Position numbers and translations under genes: made by a program | Notes under the pieces: model-generated | The model's input: only the letters and a program-made list of their open reading frames with translations | Told to the model about the DNA's origin: nothing | The model's database searches: none | NCBI RefSeq assembly: GCF_013409995.1 | Contig: NZ_JACCBX010000001.1 | Coordinates: 432,932 to 496,931 of the forward strand | Reading direction: 5' to 3' | Source of the DNA: Neobacillus driksii | GTDB taxonomy: Bacteria; Bacillota; Bacilli; Bacillales; Cytobacillaceae | Length of the DNA stretch: 64,000 bases | In this document: in pieces, positions 27,916-38,922 of the stretch | How positions within the stretch are numbered: position 1 is the stretch's first letter | How the letters are laid out: every line of letters begins with the position of its first letter

Positions 27916-27951
27916 ATTATAGCTCCAAGTGGAATAGTTGTCTATACCAGT
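27916..27951 (-). promoter_or_regulatory. nag promoter with NagR operator
   Basis: On the minus strand TAGACA (27944-27939) and TATAAT (27921-27916) are spaced by 17 bases. The -35 overlaps ACTGGTATAGACAACT (27951-27936), a close match to the NagR dre site. Binding there would block polymerase, so nagABR should be induced by GlcNAc. Confidence 0.78.
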
Positions 27952-28043
27952 TGTATATTGATTCTTTATTATTTTACCAATAATGAAAGAATGTATGAAA
28001 AAATGAATAACCTTCTATTTGGTTATGAAAATAAATTAAATAG

Positions 28044-28052
28044 TGCTAAAAT
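28044..28052 (+). promoter_or_regulatory. Possible extended -10 promoter of the hprK operon
   Basis: TG-C-TAAAAT, about 90 bases before hprK. The only TTG-type -35 upstream (28019) is too far for standard spacing, so this is tentative. Confidence 0.35.
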
Positions 28053-28141
28053 AAGAAGAAATTAAAGTAATTTATTACATATTAACTGTCAAGCTGATGG
28101 TCCTATGGTGCTTTTAGCTTTTCGGATAAGGAGGAAAACTT

Positions 28142-29074
28142 TTGCCAAAGGTACGCACGAAGGATATTTTTGAAAGATTCCATTTGGAGATGATTAGCGG
28201 TGAAGAAGGAATTAATCGTCCGATTTCGACAAGTGATATTTCGAGACCTGGAATTGAAATAGCAGGATACTTTGAATATTACCCTGCAGAACGAATTCAA
28301 CTATTAGGTAAAACAGAGCTTTCCTTCTTTGCAGAATTACCAGAAAATGAACGTATCTCAAGGATGGAGCGTTTATGTACAGACATTACACCTGCGATCA
28401 TCGTGACAAGAGGTTTAGATGTACCGCCAGAGCTTATTGAAGCCTCAGAGCGTGAATCTGTTCCTGTACTGCGGTCAAATATGAAGACTACACGTTTTTC
28501 AAGTCGTCTAACCAACTTCTTAGAAAGTAAACTCGCACCAACAACGGCTGTCCATGGAGTTTTAGTCGATATCTATGGGATTGGAGTATTAATTACTGGA
28601 AAAAGCGGCGTTGGTAAAAGTGAAACTGCATTGGAGCTGGTTAAACGCGGGCACCGGCTTGTGGCGGATGACTGTGTCGAGATTCGCCAGGAAGACCAAG
28701 ATACGCTTGTGGGAACCTCCCCTGATTTAATTGAGCATTTATTAGAAATTCGCGGACTTGGTATTATTAATGTCATGACTCTTTTCGGAGCGGGTGCCGT
28801 TCGCAGTAATAAACGAATAACCCTAGTCATTAACCTCGAAATTTGGGATTCTAGTAAGCAATACGACCGCCTTGGTTTAGATGAGGAAAAAATGAAAATT
28901 ATTGATACGGAAGTGACAAAGATTACCGTACCAGTGCGTCCTGGGCGAAATCTGTCTGTTATCATTGAAGTAGCTGCAATGAATTATCGCTTAAAAAGAA
29001 TGGGCGTGAATGCAGCGCAGCAATTTACAGAGCGTTTATCTGATGTCATTGAAGATGGAGACCATGATGAATAA
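28142..29074 (+). CDS. hprK: HPr(Ser) kinase/phosphorylase
   Basis: A 310-residue bifunctional enzyme that phosphorylates HPr and Crh on Ser46 when fructose-1,6-bisphosphate and ATP are high and reverses it when phosphate is high: the master sensor of catabolite repression. Walker A is GKSGVGKS (residues 153-160), the HPrK signature [13 protein letters not shown] is near 200. TTG start preceded by AAGGAGG. It heads the hprK-lgt-yvoD-ppaX-yvoF operon; PpaX downstream and Crh elsewhere in this window belong to the same circuit. Confidence 0.97.
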   Translation: MPKVRTKDIFERFHLEMISGEEGINRPISTSDISRPGIEIAGYFEYYPAERIQLLGKTELSFFAELPENERISRMERLCTDITPAIIVTRGLDVPPELIEASERESVPVLRSNMKTTRFSSRLTNFLESKLAPTTAVHGVLVDIYGIGVLITGKSGVGKSETALELVKRGHRLVADDCVEIRQEDQDTLVGTSPDLIEHLLEIRGLGIINVMTLFGAGAVRSNKRITLVINLEIWDSSKQYDRLGLDEEKMKIIDTEVTKITVPVRPGRNLSVIIEVAAMNYRLKRMGVNAAQQFTERLSDVIEDGDHDE

Positions 29075-29094
29075 TTTAATAAAGGAGAAATGGG

Positions 29095-29925
29095 ATGAAT
29101 TCAACTATACAGCCGCTTGATCCAATTGCATTTAGCTTAGGACCGATTCAAGTGCACTGGTATGGCCTTATTATTGGCTGCGGTCTAGCATTGGCACTGT
29201 TTCTAGCGATTCGGGAAGGAGATAAGAGAGGGCTCCCAAAGGATACATTTGCGGATTTAATGCTCTGGGCGATTCCGATTGCCATCCTTTCAGCACGTAT
29301 ATATTACGTTATTTTTGAATGGGGCTATTATTCCGAACACCCAGGTCAAATCATTCAGATTTGGAATGGGGGAATTGCGATCCATGGAGCTTTGATTGGC
29401 TCCGTCCTAACAACCTATGTTTTTGCCAAAAAACGCGGGATTTCTTTTTGGAAGATTGCGGATATTGCCGCACCTAGTATTATTTTAGGTCAAGCAATCG
29501 GCCGGTGGGGGAACTTTATGAACCAGGAGGCTCACGGAGGCGAAGTTACTAGAACCTTCCTTGAAAATCTGCAGCTGCCTGAGTTTATTATTAATCAAAT
29601 GTATATTAATGGCGCTTACTATCATCCAACCTTTTTATATGAATCGGTCTGGAATATCGTAGGTTTTATTCTATTGATTTTACTTCGTCGTGTGAACCTG
29701 CGCCGTGGTGAATTATTCCTCTCTTATGTCATTTGGTATTCAGTCGGTCGTTTCTTTATCGAAGGGTTAAGAACAGATAGTTTAATGCTAGGTGGACTAC
29801 GAATGGCCCAGATGATTTCGATCGCATTGATTCTAGGTGCTGTGTTAATCCTAATCTACCGCAGAAAAAAGAATCTAGCGGAGGACAGATATTTAGATAA
29901 AAACAATCAAGCTTTAACGCACTAG
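29095..29925 (+). CDS. lgt: Prolipoprotein diacylglyceryl transferase
   Basis: A 276-residue membrane enzyme adding diacylglycerol to the lipobox cysteine of prelipoproteins. About seven helices; conserved segments are [21 protein letters not shown] and the Lgt signature around [11 protein letters not shown], which holds catalytic residues. It is needed for lipidated proteins such as CccB in this window. The ATG follows AAAGGAGAAATGGG, 20 bases after hprK. Confidence 0.97.
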   Translation: MNSTIQPLDPIAFSLGPIQVHWYGLIIGCGLALALFLAIREGDKRGLPKDTFADLMLWAIPIAILSARIYYVIFEWGYYSEHPGQIIQIWNGGIAIHGALIGSVLTTYVFAKKRGISFWKIADIAAPSIILGQAIGRWGNFMNQEAHGGEVTRTFLENLQLPEFIINQMYINGAYYHPTFLYESVWNIVGFILLILLRRVNLRRGELFLSYVIWYSVGRFFIEGLRTDSLMLGGLRMAQMISIALILGAVLILIYRRKKNLAEDRYLDKNNQALTH

Positions 29926-29945
29926 AGAAGGAGATTTTGGGGGAA

Positions 29946-30899
29946 ATGATTAACTCAATAAAAAAGGGTTTACAGGTGGGGATTAAAACAACATGGACCT
30001 TAGGGAAAATTATTTTTCCAGTAACCCTTATTGTAGCAGTGCTGCAGTATACACCTATCTTGCCGTGGATTATTAAATTAATAGCGCCGATGATGAAACT
30101 GTTTGGATTATCAGGAGATGCCGCGATTCCATTGGTATTGGGAAACTTTCTCAACCTATATGCGGCTATTGGTGCGATTTTAACACTCGATTTAACTGTG
30201 AAGGAAGTTTTTATTTTAGCTGTAATGCTCTCATTTTCTCATAATTTAATTGTTGAATCAGGCGTTGCTCTTAAGGTTGGTATTAAGCTTTGGCTTGTTT
30301 TGGTAACGCGGCTGGGACTTGCATTTGCATCAGCAATCGTAATTAACCTTGTTTGGCACGGCGGCGGCGAAACAGCACAATATGGTCTGATTCAAGCAAG
30401 AACGGATGAAGAAATTACTGGAATCGGTGCTATTTTACTTGCGGCTATTGAAAAAGCAGGGCTTGGAATTCTGCAATTAGCCCTGATTGTCATTCCGTTG
30501 ATGATTGTCATTCAAATCTTGAAGGATTTGCAATGGCTGAAGAAATTTTCGCAAGGAATGTCTCCGATTACTAAGAGTCTTGGGATGCATGAAAATACCT
30601 CTACTACTATGGCTGCAGGCTTATTATTTGGGCTTGCCTATGGTGCGGGAGTTGTCATCCAGGCAGTGGAGGAAGATGGAGTGAGTAAAAAGGATATAAC
30701 ACTCGCTTTTCTTTTTCTTATGTCCTGCCATGCGGTAGTGGAGGATACACTTATTTTTATCCCACTGGGTATTCCGGTCTGGCCGCTCTTTTTAATACGG
30801 CTGGGTGTAGCCATTATATTAACTTTGATCGTCGGGTTCATTTGGAAACGGTCAGGCATCATGAGCAGAAAGGGAGCAGAACCAACATATGAAAAATAA
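29946..30899 (+). CDS. yvoD: YvoD-like nucleoside-recognition (Gate) membrane protein
   Basis: A 317-residue membrane protein with about eight helices in two similar halves, the pattern of nucleoside-recognition/Gate-domain proteins; function unknown. Position between lgt and ppaX matches B. subtilis yvoD. The start is uncertain: TTG 29937 lies only 3 bases from AAGGAG, while ATG 29946 is 12 bases away but gives the expected N-terminus. It overlaps ppaX by 11 bases. Confidence 0.82.
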   Translation: MINSIKKGLQVGIKTTWTLGKIIFPVTLIVAVLQYTPILPWIIKLIAPMMKLFGLSGDAAIPLVLGNFLNLYAAIGAILTLDLTVKEVFILAVMLSFSHNLIVESGVALKVGIKLWLVLVTRLGLAFASAIVINLVWHGGGETAQYGLIQARTDEEITGIGAILLAAIEKAGLGILQLALIVIPLMIVIQILKDLQWLKKFSQGMSPITKSLGMHENTSTTMAAGLLFGLAYGAGVVIQAVEEDGVSKKDITLAFLFLMSCHAVVEDTLIFIPLGIPVWPLFLIRLGVAIILTLIVGFIWKRSGIMSRKGAEPTYEK

Positions 30900-31536
30900 T
30901 ATAAATACCATTTTATTTGATTTAGATGGAACGTTAATCGATACAAATGAACTTATCATCTCTACTTATTTACACACACTTGAAAAATACTTTCCAGGCA
31001 AGTATAAGCGACAGGATGTCCTGCCATTTTTAGGTCCAACTCTTCATGAAGTTTTTGGAGCAATGGACCCCGAGAGAGTGGAGGAAATGGTGTTAGAATA
31101 TCGTACCTACAATCTTGCGAATCACGACGCATTGGTAAAAGAATTTGTCGGTGTGATGGAAACAATTGAGACATTAAAGAAAAAAGGCTATAAACTTGCC
31201 ATTGTGACAACGAAGCGTGAGGATGTGGCTTTTAAAGGACTTCGCTTGATGAAACTAGATTCGTTTTTTGATGTCATGATTGCTTACGATCATGTGAAAA
31301 AAGTGAAGCCAGACCCCGAGCCCATTTTTTTGGCGCTTGAAAAGTTAGATTCAAAGCCAGAGGAAACCTTGATGGTAGGCGATAATTTTCACGATGTACT
31401 AGCCGGGAAAAATGCAGGTACGAAAACTGCAGGTGTTGCTTGGACGATCAAGGGAAGAGATTATCTAGCAAAATATGAACCGGATTTCATGTTAGAAAAC
31501 ATGACGGATTTATTAAGTATTCTCGGAGAGAGATAA
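30889..31536 (+). CDS. ppaX: Pyrophosphatase PpaX (HAD family)
   Basis: A 215-residue HAD hydrolase that splits pyrophosphate released by HPrK/P when it dephosphorylates P-Ser-HPr. Motif I is DLDGT (Asp11/Asp13), motif II TTK near 105, motif III Lys near 140 and motif IV GDNFHDV. Overlap with yvoD and placement in the hprK operon support the assignment over other HAD phosphatases. Confidence 0.94.
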   Translation: MKNNINTILFDLDGTLIDTNELIISTYLHTLEKYFPGKYKRQDVLPFLGPTLHEVFGAMDPERVEEMVLEYRTYNLANHDALVKEFVGVMETIETLKKKGYKLAIVTTKREDVAFKGLRLMKLDSFFDVMIAYDHVKKVKPDPEPIFLALEKLDSKPEETLMVGDNFHDVLAGKNAGTKTAGVAWTIKGRDYLAKYEPDFMLENMTDLLSILGER

Positions 31537-31538
31537 GG

Positions 31539-32075
31539 ATGAGGAAGACTACCCGCTACCCTGTTGAAGGGGCAAATTCCTTGTGGCATGTCTATAAAAC
31601 TGTTCCCTTTTGGAAGGTTGTAAAGAATTTTATTGTCATTCAACTGGCCCGTTACACTCCATTTCTTGGAATGAAAAATTGGCTTTATCGTACGTTTTTA
31701 GGGTTAAAGGTCGGTGAACATACTTCTTTTGCCTTAATGGTCATGCTCGATGTAATGTTTCCTGAGAAGATCAGTGTCGGACGGAACACAGTTATTGGCT
31801 ATAACACAACAATCCTTGCTCATGAATACTTAATAAAAGAGTATCGCCTTGGTCCAGTTCATATTGGCAGTGAAGTGATGATTGGTGCGAATTCAACCAT
31901 CCTTCCTGGTGTAACGATTGGTGACGGAGCCATCGTTTCTGCTGGAACATTGGTCCATAAAGATGTCCCTGCCGGTGCATTCGTCGGCGGCAACCCTATG
32001 CGGGTGATCTATTCCAAAGAAGAAATGGGAAAGCGATGGGCAGAAGACCCGATATATGGAAAAGAAAATATTTAA
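31539..32075 (+). CDS. yvoF: YvoF-like hexapeptide-repeat acetyltransferase
   Basis: A 178-residue left-handed beta-helix acyltransferase of the LacA/VatD type: repeats such as IGSEVM-IGANST-ILPGVT-IGDGAI near residues 105-150. The acceptor is unknown. Start at ATG 31539, 2 bases after the ppaX stop, with AAGGATGAGG. Last gene of the hprK operon, followed by a terminator. Confidence 0.85.
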   Translation: MRKTTRYPVEGANSLWHVYKTVPFWKVVKNFIVIQLARYTPFLGMKNWLYRTFLGLKVGEHTSFALMVMLDVMFPEKISVGRNTVIGYNTTILAHEYLIKEYRLGPVHIGSEVMIGANSTILPGVTIGDGAIVSAGTLVHKDVPAGAFVGGNPMRVIYSKEEMGKRWAEDPIYGKENI

Positions 32076-32081
32076 TAACGG

Positions 32082-32110
32082 AAGCTGGGCTTTTAAACCT
32101 GGCTTTTTTT
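32082..32110 (+). terminator. Terminator of the hprK operon
   Basis: AAGCTGGG / CCTGGCTT (G-U pairs) followed by seven T residues, right after yvoF. Confidence 0.72.
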
Positions 32111-32132
32111 ACATAATGATGTATTGCCAAAA

Positions 32133-32197
32133 CGCGAGTTTTGTAACCAATTCTCGTGGATTCATTCACGTACACGCATAAAATCACAAAACTCGCG
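32133..32197. repeat. Long-loop inverted repeat before the his operon
   Basis: Perfect 12-bp arms CGCGAGTTTTGT (32133-32144) and ACAAAACTCGCG (32186-32197) enclose a 41-base loop holding a smaller CGTG...CACG hairpin. It lies upstream of the predicted his promoter, so it is not part of the his mRNA leader. It could be a copy of a dispersed palindromic repeat. Confidence 0.6.
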
Positions 32198-32214
32198 GAA
32201 TTATCAGTTTTCAG

Positions 32215-32243
32215 TTGACGAAAATTCTCCAAAAAGGTAAACT
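32215..32243 (+). promoter_or_regulatory. Sigma-A promoter of the his operon
   Basis: TTGACG (32215-32220) and TAAACT (32238-32243) with a 17-base spacer, about 57 bases before hisZ. The leader is too short for a T-box riboswitch. Confidence 0.6.
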
Positions 32244-32299
32244 TTAATTTATTATCACATTAGCGAACTAAAGGATTCTGAAAATAAAGGATGATTTAA

Positions 32300-33463
32300 A
32301 TGAGCCGTTTATTTATGTTTGAAAAGCCTTTAGGCATGAGAGATACACTTCCGGAACTATATGAAAAAAAGCATCGTGTCCGTACTTTGATGGAAGATGC
32401 CATTAAACAATGGGGATATCAATTCATTGATACACCTACCCTAGAATACTATGAAACCGTTGGAACAGCCTCCGCGATACTTGACTCGGAGCTTTTCAAA
32501 TTACTCGATAAAGATGGGCATACCCTCGTACTTCGGCCGGATATGACTTCACCGATTGCCAGGGTGGCAGCATCACGTTTATTAGAAAATGATCTTCCGC
32601 TTCGCTTAGCCTATGCAGGAAATGTATACCGTGCACAGCAGCGGGAAGGCGGCAGACCTGCAGAGTTTGAGCAGATCGGTGTGGAGTATATTAATGACGA
32701 TACAGTTTCAAGCGATGGAGAGGTAATCGCTCTGCTGGTCTCATCGTTAAAAAAAGCCGGGTTGAGCCAATTTCAAGTATCGGTAGGACATATCGGCTTT
32801 GCACAAGAATTATTTAAGCAAATCTTAGGAACCAATGGACGTGCGAACGCTCTTAGACGGTTTTTATATGAAAAAAACTTTGTTGGTTATCGTGAGCAAG
32901 TGAACTCTTATTCCCTATCCTCAATCGATAAAAAAAGGCTATTACAGCTGCTTGAATTAAGAGGCGGCGAAGAGGTAATTGGAAAAGCTCTTGATATCGT
33001 TGAGGATGGCTATGGAAAAGAATCGCTTATTCAGCTGAAGGAATTGTGGGATGTGATTTCAGACTACGGCCTCAAGGACTACGTGAAATTTGATTTTACG
33101 ATTGTCAGCCATATGAGTTATTATTCTGGAATTTTATTTGAGGCCTATGCCGGGAATGTCGGCTTTCCGATTGGGAATGGCGGCCGTTACGGATTAATCG
33201 AAAAGTTTGGGAAAAAGGCCAGTGCCACTGGTTTCGCGGTAAGGCTGGATAAACTGCTTGAGGCAATGGGTTCACTAGAAGTGACAAATACTGTAGAATG
33301 TATTTTTTTCAGTCAGGAACGAAGAAAGGAAGCCTTTCAACTGGCTGAAACCATGAAGGGTGAAGGAAAGCAAACCGTGCTGCAAGATATTAATGGTGTG
33401 AAGAATCTTGATGCTTTTACAAAGAAGTTTGCCAATACCACCTTTTTAATCGGGGGAGCTTAA
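32300..33463 (+). CDS. hisZ: ATP phosphoribosyltransferase regulatory subunit
   Basis: A 387-residue HisRS paralogue that lacks tRNA charging and activates the short-form HisG, forming the first enzyme of histidine synthesis. It keeps class II synthetase-like features ([13 protein letters not shown], motif 2-like [18 protein letters not shown]). The short HisG next door fits this two-subunit type. The stop is directly before hisG. First gene of an eight-gene his operon. Confidence 0.95.
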   Translation: MSRLFMFEKPLGMRDTLPELYEKKHRVRTLMEDAIKQWGYQFIDTPTLEYYETVGTASAILDSELFKLLDKDGHTLVLRPDMTSPIARVAASRLLENDLPLRLAYAGNVYRAQQREGGRPAEFEQIGVEYINDDTVSSDGEVIALLVSSLKKAGLSQFQVSVGHIGFAQELFKQILGTNGRANALRRFLYEKNFVGYREQVNSYSLSSIDKKRLLQLLELRGGEEVIGKALDIVEDGYGKESLIQLKELWDVISDYGLKDYVKFDFTIVSHMSYYSGILFEAYAGNVGFPIGNGGRYGLIEKFGKKASATGFAVRLDKLLEAMGSLEVTNTVECIFFSQERRKEAFQLAETMKGEGKQTVLQDINGVKNLDAFTKKFANTTFLIGGA

Positions 33464-33464
33464 G

Positions 33465-34103
33465 ATGAATACGAAATTAACGATTGCGATGCCAAAGGGG
33501 AGAATTTTTGAAGAAGCTCTAGAGCTGCTCCTGAAAGCTGGCTATAACCTTCCTCCTGAATTCGATGATTCGCGTAAATTAATTCTTGATGTGGAAGCGG
33601 AGGACATGCGTTTCATACTAGCAAAGCCTATGGATGTCGCTACATACGTTGAGCATGGGGTTGCGGATGTCGGAATTGCTGGTAAGGACGTACTACTTGA
33701 AGAAGAACGAGATGTATATGAACTACTAGATTTAAGAATCAGTGCCTGCTATTTGGCTGTTGCCGGTCTGCCTGGGACAGCGATGAACGATGTCGCGCCA
33801 AAAGTGGCAACGAAATATCCGAATGTGGCAGCAGCTTATTTCCGTGAGCAAGGTGAACAAGTTGAAATTATTAAATTAAATGGTTCAATTGAGCTTGCGC
33901 CATTAATTGGGTTAGCTGATCGGATTGTTGACATTGTTTCGACGGGGAGAACACTGGTTGAAAATGGGCTTGTTGAATATGAACGAATCAAAGATGTGAC
34001 ATCCAGACTTATTGTTAACCCCGTTAGTTACCGGATTAAAGACGAGCGCATTAATGAATTGGTTACAAGGTTAAGTACCGTTGTCTCATTGGAGGTAAAA
34101 TAG
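33465..34103 (+). CDS. hisG: ATP phosphoribosyltransferase, short form
   Basis: A 212-residue catalytic subunit joining ATP and PRPP to phosphoribosyl-ATP, the committed step. The [11 protein letters not shown] start and the [16 protein letters not shown] and [14 protein letters not shown] (PRPP loop) segments are typical. It lacks the C-terminal regulatory domain of long HisG, hence needs HisZ. AGGGGAGCTTAAG spans the hisZ stop as ribosome site. Confidence 0.97.
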   Translation: MNTKLTIAMPKGRIFEEALELLLKAGYNLPPEFDDSRKLILDVEAEDMRFILAKPMDVATYVEHGVADVGIAGKDVLLEEERDVYELLDLRISACYLAVAGLPGTAMNDVAPKVATKYPNVAAAYFREQGEQVEIIKLNGSIELAPLIGLADRIVDIVSTGRTLVENGLVEYERIKDVTSRLIVNPVSYRIKDERINELVTRLSTVVSLEVK

Positions 34104-34104
34104 T

Positions 34105-35376
34105 ATGAAAATCGTAAAAGTGAACGACCTTATTTCTATAAAGCGGTCAATTGAGTCTGGTACAACGGAACAGTTAGCCGTCGTTAAAAATATCATTTCG
34201 GACATTCGAAGCTCGGGAGACAACGCCTTACGAGATTACACGGAAAAATTTGATCGTGTAAAGTTAGATTCGTTTTTGGTTACAGAAAGTGAAATAAATG
34301 AAGCCTATCGGAAAGTTGACTCTGAGTTTATCTCGATCGTTCGGGAAGCAGCTGAAAATATTAAAAGCTTTCATGAAAAACAATTGCGTCCTTCATGGAT
34401 GACGACCGAGGAAAATGGCAGTATACTCGGGCAAAAAATAACACCGCTTGATTCCGTAGGTGTGTATGTCCCTGGAGGAACAGCGGCTTATCCTTCATCA
34501 GTTCTTATGAATGTCATCCCTGCAAAAGTGGCAGGTGTGAAAAGAATTGTGATGGTATCACCACCAGACAGTGAGGGAATACTTCCAGCTGCCGTACTGG
34601 TTGCGGCTAAAGAAGCTGGAGTGGAAGAAATCTATAAAGTGGGCGGAGCACAGGCCATTGGTGCCTTAGCCTATGGAACAGAATCGATTAAACCAGTTGA
34701 TAAAATTACTGGTCCAGGCAATATCTTTGTAGCATTGGCAAAGCGTGAGGTCTTTGGTGATGTGGATATTGATATGATTGCAGGTCCAAGTGAAATAGCA
34801 ATCATTGCTGATGATACAGCCCGCCCGGATGAGATTGCAGCCGATTTGTTATCACAGGCAGAACATGATCCGCGTGCGTGCAGTGTGCTAGTTACCCCTT
34901 CTATGAAATTAGCAGAAGAAGTGGCTGGTGAAGTCGAAAAGCAACTGGCTATACTGCCGCGAAAGGATATAGCCTCTCGGTCGATTGAGGATTTTGGCGT
35001 TATCTACGTGACTTCTTCTATTGAAGAAGCAGTGGAAACCGTTAATCAGCTGGCACCTGAGCACCTTGAAATCTTGACTGAGAATGGTATAGAACTGCTT
35101 GGGAAAATCCGACATGCTGGTGCTATATTTATCGGACGTTATAGTTCAGAGCCAGTTGGTGATTATTTTGCCGGACCTAATCATGTCTTGCCAACCAATG
35201 GGACTGCTCGATTTTCAAGTCCGTTGAATGTCGATGATTTTCAAAAGAAATCAAGCGTTATTATATACAGTGAAAAAGCGTTAAAAGATAATGGAGAAAA
35301 AATCGCAAAATTTGCCCGCATGGAAGGTCTTGAAGCCCATGCGCGTGCTGTAGAGTTAAGGCTTAAAAATCGATAA
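34105..35376 (+). CDS. hisD: Histidinol dehydrogenase
   Basis: A 423-residue zinc enzyme oxidising L-histidinol to histidine with two NAD+, the last two steps. Seen: [30 protein letters not shown], the zinc/catalytic region SQAEHDPRA and LAPEHLEI with catalytic Glu/His, and GPNHVLPT. Starts 1 base after hisG with GGAGG upstream. Confidence 0.97.
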   Translation: MKIVKVNDLISIKRSIESGTTEQLAVVKNIISDIRSSGDNALRDYTEKFDRVKLDSFLVTESEINEAYRKVDSEFISIVREAAENIKSFHEKQLRPSWMTTEENGSILGQKITPLDSVGVYVPGGTAAYPSSVLMNVIPAKVAGVKRIVMVSPPDSEGILPAAVLVAAKEAGVEEIYKVGGAQAIGALAYGTESIKPVDKITGPGNIFVALAKREVFGDVDIDMIAGPSEIAIIADDTARPDEIAADLLSQAEHDPRACSVLVTPSMKLAEEVAGEVEKQLAILPRKDIASRSIEDFGVIYVTSSIEEAVETVNQLAPEHLEILTENGIELLGKIRHAGAIFIGRYSSEPVGDYFAGPNHVLPTNGTARFSSPLNVDDFQKKSSVIIYSEKALKDNGEKIAKFARMEGLEAHARAVELRLKNR

Positions 35377-35398
35377 TTTATTGCTAGGGGGCCCTTCC

Positions 35399-35986
35399 GT
35401 GGAAAGATATGCAAGTATTGAACGAAAAACAAATGAAACCCAAATCAGTTTATCACTAGATATAGATGGAGAAGGAAAGTCAGAACTTGAAACAGGGGTT
35501 CCATTCATGAGCCATATGCTCGATTTATTCACGAAACATGGACAATTTAACCTCACCGTTGATGCAAAAGGGGATATTGAGGTAGACGACCATCATACCA
35601 CTGAGGATATCGGGATTGTTTTAGGACAGGCATTAAGAGAAGCACTTGGTGATAAAAGAGGGATTAAACGCTATGGTAATGCCTTCGTACCAATGGATGA
35701 AGCATTAGCACAGGTAGTTGTCGACTTAAGCAATCGACCGCACCTTGAAATGAGAGCAGAATTCCCAAGCGCTAAGGTGGGCACATTTGATACCGAGCTC
35801 GTTCATGAATTTTTATGGAAGCTTGCCCTCGAGGCACGTATGAACCTGCATGTCATTGTTCATTACGGACACAATACACACCACATGATTGAGGCTGTTT
35901 TTAAAGCACTTGGCCGAGCACTTGACGAAGCGACAACGATTGACCCTCGCATCAAAGGAGTTCCGTCAACGAAAGGGATGTTATAG
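35399..35986 (+). CDS. hisB: Imidazoleglycerol-phosphate dehydratase
   Basis: A 195-residue monofunctional dehydratase (no HAD phosphatase domain) with the two metal motifs DDHHTTED and GHNTHHMIE. It makes imidazole acetol-phosphate. The GTG start at 35399 lies 7 bases after AGGGGG; an in-frame TTG at 35381 is only 5 bases after the hisD stop and has no ribosome site. Its stop abuts hisH. Confidence 0.96.
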   Translation: MERYASIERKTNETQISLSLDIDGEGKSELETGVPFMSHMLDLFTKHGQFNLTVDAKGDIEVDDHHTTEDIGIVLGQALREALGDKRGIKRYGNAFVPMDEALAQVVVDLSNRPHLEMRAEFPSAKVGTFDTELVHEFLWKLALEARMNLHVIVHYGHNTHHMIEAVFKALGRALDEATTIDPRIKGVPSTKGML

Positions 35987-36613
35987 ATGATTGGTATTGT
36001 CGATTATGGGATGGGCAATCTGTTTAGCGTTAGTAAAGCCCTTGAACGGTTGAATGCAGATTATTTTATATCCGGTGACAAAGATGAGCTCCTAAGCGCG
36101 GATGCAATACTGCTTCCTGGTGTTGGCTCCTTTCGGGATGCGATGGAAGTGTTGCAGGTAGACACCATTAAGGAGTTTGCAGCAAGCGGGAAACCTCTTC
36201 TTGGGATATGCCTAGGGATGCAGCTTTTGTTTGAAGATAGTGATGAGAATGGATTTACGAAAGGACTCGGCTTATTACCAGGTCATGTTCGACGTTTTTC
36301 TGGAACAATTGAAGCTGGAGAAACGTACAAAGTCCCACATATGGGCTGGAATAAACTTGAATTTGTAAATTCTTCTCCATTGTTAGAAGGGTTAGAAGAA
36401 GATTATGTTTATTTTGTTCATTCTTACTATGTAGATGCAGAAAACTCGGAGGTTCTACTGGCAAAAGCCAATTACCATGAAGAAGTTTCTGCCGTTGTCG
36501 GTAAAGATAATATTTTTGGAATGCAATTTCATCCTGAAAAAAGCAGTAAGCTTGGAATGGCGCTTTTAAGTAATTTTTTGAGATTGGTTGATGAAAGGAA
36601 GGCAGTACGATGA
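35987..36613 (+). CDS. hisH: Imidazole glycerol phosphate synthase, glutaminase subunit
   Basis: A 208-residue class I glutamine amidotransferase that supplies ammonia to HisF. Nucleophile Cys75 in GICLGMQ; His/Glu of the triad in FHPEKSS near residue 187. Overlaps hisA by 4 bases. Confidence 0.97.
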   Translation: MIGIVDYGMGNLFSVSKALERLNADYFISGDKDELLSADAILLPGVGSFRDAMEVLQVDTIKEFAASGKPLLGICLGMQLLFEDSDENGFTKGLGLLPGHVRRFSGTIEAGETYKVPHMGWNKLEFVNSSPLLEGLEEDYVYFVHSYYVDAENSEVLLAKANYHEEVSAVVGKDNIFGMQFHPEKSSKLGMALLSNFLRLVDERKAVR

Positions 36614-37332
36614 CACTGACACTATATCCAGCGATTGATATGCGCGGCGGGAATTGCGTACGCCTCCTCCAAGGTGATTATGATAAGGAAACGATTTATG
36701 GCGATTCACCTTTTGACATGGCTCGAGCGTTTGCAGCGGATGGGGCTGAATGGATACATATGGTAGACCTTGATGGTGCCAAGGATGGCAAAAGGGTTAA
36801 TGACCGCTTTGTGATAGAAGCTGCCAAGGAGCTAAATGTAAATGTCCAAATTGGCGGAGGCATTCGTTCTGAGGGTGACATCCTTCATTATTTAGAAAAT
36901 GGAATTACACGCGTGATTATCGGTAGTATCGCTGTATCCAATCCAGAGTTTGCGATTGAAATGATTCAGAAGTATGGGAAGCAAATTGTTGTGGGGATTG
37001 ATGCGAAAAATGGCTATGTGGCTACCCATGGCTGGTTGAATACTTCAGAAGTCAAAGCAGTAGAACTGAGCAAGCGCTTTGCTGATGCAGGTGCTGAGAC
37101 GTTTATTTTTACGGATATTGCAACAGATGGAACATTATCAGGACCGAATATCGCTGCTGTATGTGAAATGGCTGAGGTTACCGGGAAAACGGTCATTGCT
37201 TCTGGCGGTGTGAGTAGTTTAGCCGATTTGCGTGCTTTAAATGCAGAAGGGGTTAGAGGAGCGATTGTCGGAAAAGCACTATATGAGAACCGTTTTACAT
37301 TAAAAGAAGCACTGGATGAGGTGAGAAAATGA
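36610..37332 (+). CDS. hisA: ProFAR isomerase
   Basis: A 240-residue (beta/alpha)8 barrel isomerising ProFAR to PRFAR. Catalytic Asp in AIDMRGG near residue 9 and the second Asp in DIATDGT near 130; phosphate loops GGGIRSEG and ASGGVSS. Overlaps both hisH and hisF by 4 bases. Confidence 0.97.
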   Translation: MTLTLYPAIDMRGGNCVRLLQGDYDKETIYGDSPFDMARAFAADGAEWIHMVDLDGAKDGKRVNDRFVIEAAKELNVNVQIGGGIRSEGDILHYLENGITRVIIGSIAVSNPEFAIEMIQKYGKQIVVGIDAKNGYVATHGWLNTSEVKAVELSKRFADAGAETFIFTDIATDGTLSGPNIAAVCEMAEVTGKTVIASGGVSSLADLRALNAEGVRGAIVGKALYENRFTLKEALDEVRK

Positions 37333-38090
37333 CACTAACTAAACGTATCATTCCTTGCCTTGATGTAAAAGAAGGAAGAGTTGTGAAGGGTATTCAATTC
37401 GTTCAACTCCGAGATGCAGGGGATCCTGTTGAATTGGCTAGATTCTATGACCAACAAGGAGCAGATGAACTCGTATTCCTTGATATTTCTGCATCTGTTG
37501 AAGGACGAAAAACCATGGTGGAAGTGGTTAAGTCTGTGGCATCTGAGCTTGCCATCCCTTTTACTGTTGGCGGCGGGATTAATTCTTTAGAAGATATGAA
37601 ACGAATTCTCCGTGCGGGTGCTGACAAAGTATCCTTAAATACAGCGGCAGTTTTGAATCCTGAACTAATTTCTGAGGGTGCCGGCTACTTTGGAACACAA
37701 TGTATCGTAGTCGCTATTGACGCTAAGTTTGATGAAGAGATTGGGACGTGGCGTGTTTATACACACGGAGGCAGGACCGCAACCGATCGAAAGGTCATTG
37801 ATTGGGCCAAGGAAGCAGCAGGACTAGGTGCAGGTGAAATTTTACTGACAAGTATGGATAGTGACGGCGAGAAAAATGGCTTTGATCTCAAACTTACAAA
37901 AGCGGTAAGTGAAGCTGTGTCGATTCCGGTGATTGCTTCAGGCGGTGCTGGAAACGCAAGTCATTTTGAGGATGCATTTGTAAATGGAAAAGCCGATGCA
38001 GCGCTTGCTGCTTCAATCTTTCACTATAAGGAAACATCGGTCCATGAAGTAAAAAGTTATTTGTTAGAGAGAGGAGTGACGGTGCGATGA
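37329..38090 (+). CDS. hisF: Imidazole glycerol phosphate synthase, cyclase subunit
   Basis: A 253-residue barrel that closes the imidazole ring and releases AICAR. Catalytic Asp in [12 protein letters not shown] (residue 12) and in TSMDSDG; phosphate sites GGGI and ASGGAGN. Paired with HisH. Overlaps hisI by 4 bases. Confidence 0.97.
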   Translation: MTLTKRIIPCLDVKEGRVVKGIQFVQLRDAGDPVELARFYDQQGADELVFLDISASVEGRKTMVEVVKSVASELAIPFTVGGGINSLEDMKRILRAGADKVSLNTAAVLNPELISEGAGYFGTQCIVVAIDAKFDEEIGTWRVYTHGGRTATDRKVIDWAKEAAGLGAGEILLTSMDSDGEKNGFDLKLTKAVSEAVSIPVIASGGAGNASHFEDAFVNGKADAALAASIFHYKETSVHEVKSYLLERGVTVR

Positions 38091-38704
38091 ACATTCGTTT
38101 TGATGAAAAAGGGCTTGTCCCTGCAATTGTCCAGGATGCAGAAACAAAAGAGGTATTAACATTAGCATATATGAATCAGGAATCTCTTACAAAAACGCTG
38201 GAAACTGGCGAAACGTGGTTTTACAGCCGTTCTCGTCAGGAGCTTTGGCACAAAGGCTCGACAAGCGGAAACACTCAGACCGTTATAAGTGTTAAATATG
38301 ACTGTGATCAGGATGCAGTCCTTGTGCAAGTTAAGCCCAAGGGACCTGCATGCCATACGGGAGCAGTCAGCTGCTTTACAGAAGGTGTTGTAACAGAAAG
38401 AGCTGCTACTAGCCTTGCAGACTACCAGATTCTGCAGTCATTAGAAAAGCTGATTATCGAACGGGAACAAGAGCGTCCAGAAGGGGCTTATACCACCTAT
38501 CTATTTGAAAAAGGCGTCGATAAAATCTTGAAAAAGGTCGGCGAAGAGGCCTCAGAAGTCATCATCGCCGCCAAAAATCGTGACAAAGAAGAACTAAAAT
38601 GGGAAGCCGCCGACCTCCTCTACCACCTGCAAGTATTATTGGTCGAGCAAGGACTTCCATTTAAGGAAGTATTGAAAACATTAGAAGAAAGACACAAACG
38701 ATAA
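38087..38704 (+). CDS. hisI: Bifunctional phosphoribosyl-AMP cyclohydrolase/phosphoribosyl-ATP pyrophosphatase
   Basis: A 205-residue fusion (HisIE): N-terminal cyclohydrolase (~1-110, [14 protein letters not shown] and zinc-site YDCDQDAVL and CHTG) and C-terminal pyrophosphatase (~115-200, [15 protein letters not shown]). It carries out steps 2 and 3. Last gene of the operon. Confidence 0.97.
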   Translation: MNIRFDEKGLVPAIVQDAETKEVLTLAYMNQESLTKTLETGETWFYSRSRQELWHKGSTSGNTQTVISVKYDCDQDAVLVQVKPKGPACHTGAVSCFTEGVVTERAATSLADYQILQSLEKLIIEREQERPEGAYTTYLFEKGVDKILKKVGEEASEVIIAAKNRDKEELKWEAADLLYHLQVLLVEQGLPFKEVLKTLEERHKR

Positions 38705-38710
38705 AAACCG

Positions 38711-38777
38711 TTGGTGCCTGTCACCGCTGCTGCGGTGATTTCACCTAAGGTGAAATCACTTCGGTGACAGGCACCAA
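38711..38777. repeat. Nested perfect palindrome after hisI (GGTGCCTGTCACC family)
   Basis: Outer perfect 16-bp arms TTGGTGCCTGTCACCG (38711-38726) and its complement (38762-38777) enclose an inner perfect 11-bp palindrome GTGATTTCACC-taa-GGTGAAATCAC (38735-38759). The arms look like the GGTGCCTGTCACC palindromic repeats I recall from several Bacillus genomes. Not a classical terminator. Confidence 0.75.
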
Positions 38778-38822
38778 ATATGCAAAAACACGCTGTTATG
38801 CAGCGTGTTTTTGCATATTTGG
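38774..38822. terminator. 22-bp perfect stem-loop ending the his operon
   Basis: CCAAATATGC... (38774-38795) pairs perfectly with 38801-38822 over 22 bp with a 5-base loop. It shares 4 bases with the preceding palindrome. There is no T-run after it on either strand, so it may act as an mRNA 3' end stabiliser rather than a standard intrinsic terminator. Confidence 0.5.
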
Positions 38823-38878
38823 AATATCTTCCAATGTGTTTGTATTGGTTCTAACCCTTCTCGTACTAGCTTTGGTTG

Positions 38879-38887
38879 TGGTATACT
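38879..38887 (+). promoter_or_regulatory. Extended -10 promoter of yvcD
   Basis: TG-G-TATACT with TATACT at 38882-38887, about 36 bases before the yvcD start. No good -35 is seen. Confidence 0.5.
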
Positions 38888-38922
38888 ACCTAAGTTAGTT
38901 TATTGTAAAGATGGAGGTCTCC

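Noticed and set aside
32100..32300. T-box riboswitch before the his operon
   Set aside because: The predicted promoter is only about 57 bases from hisZ, and no T-box sequence or terminator/antiterminator pair is seen.
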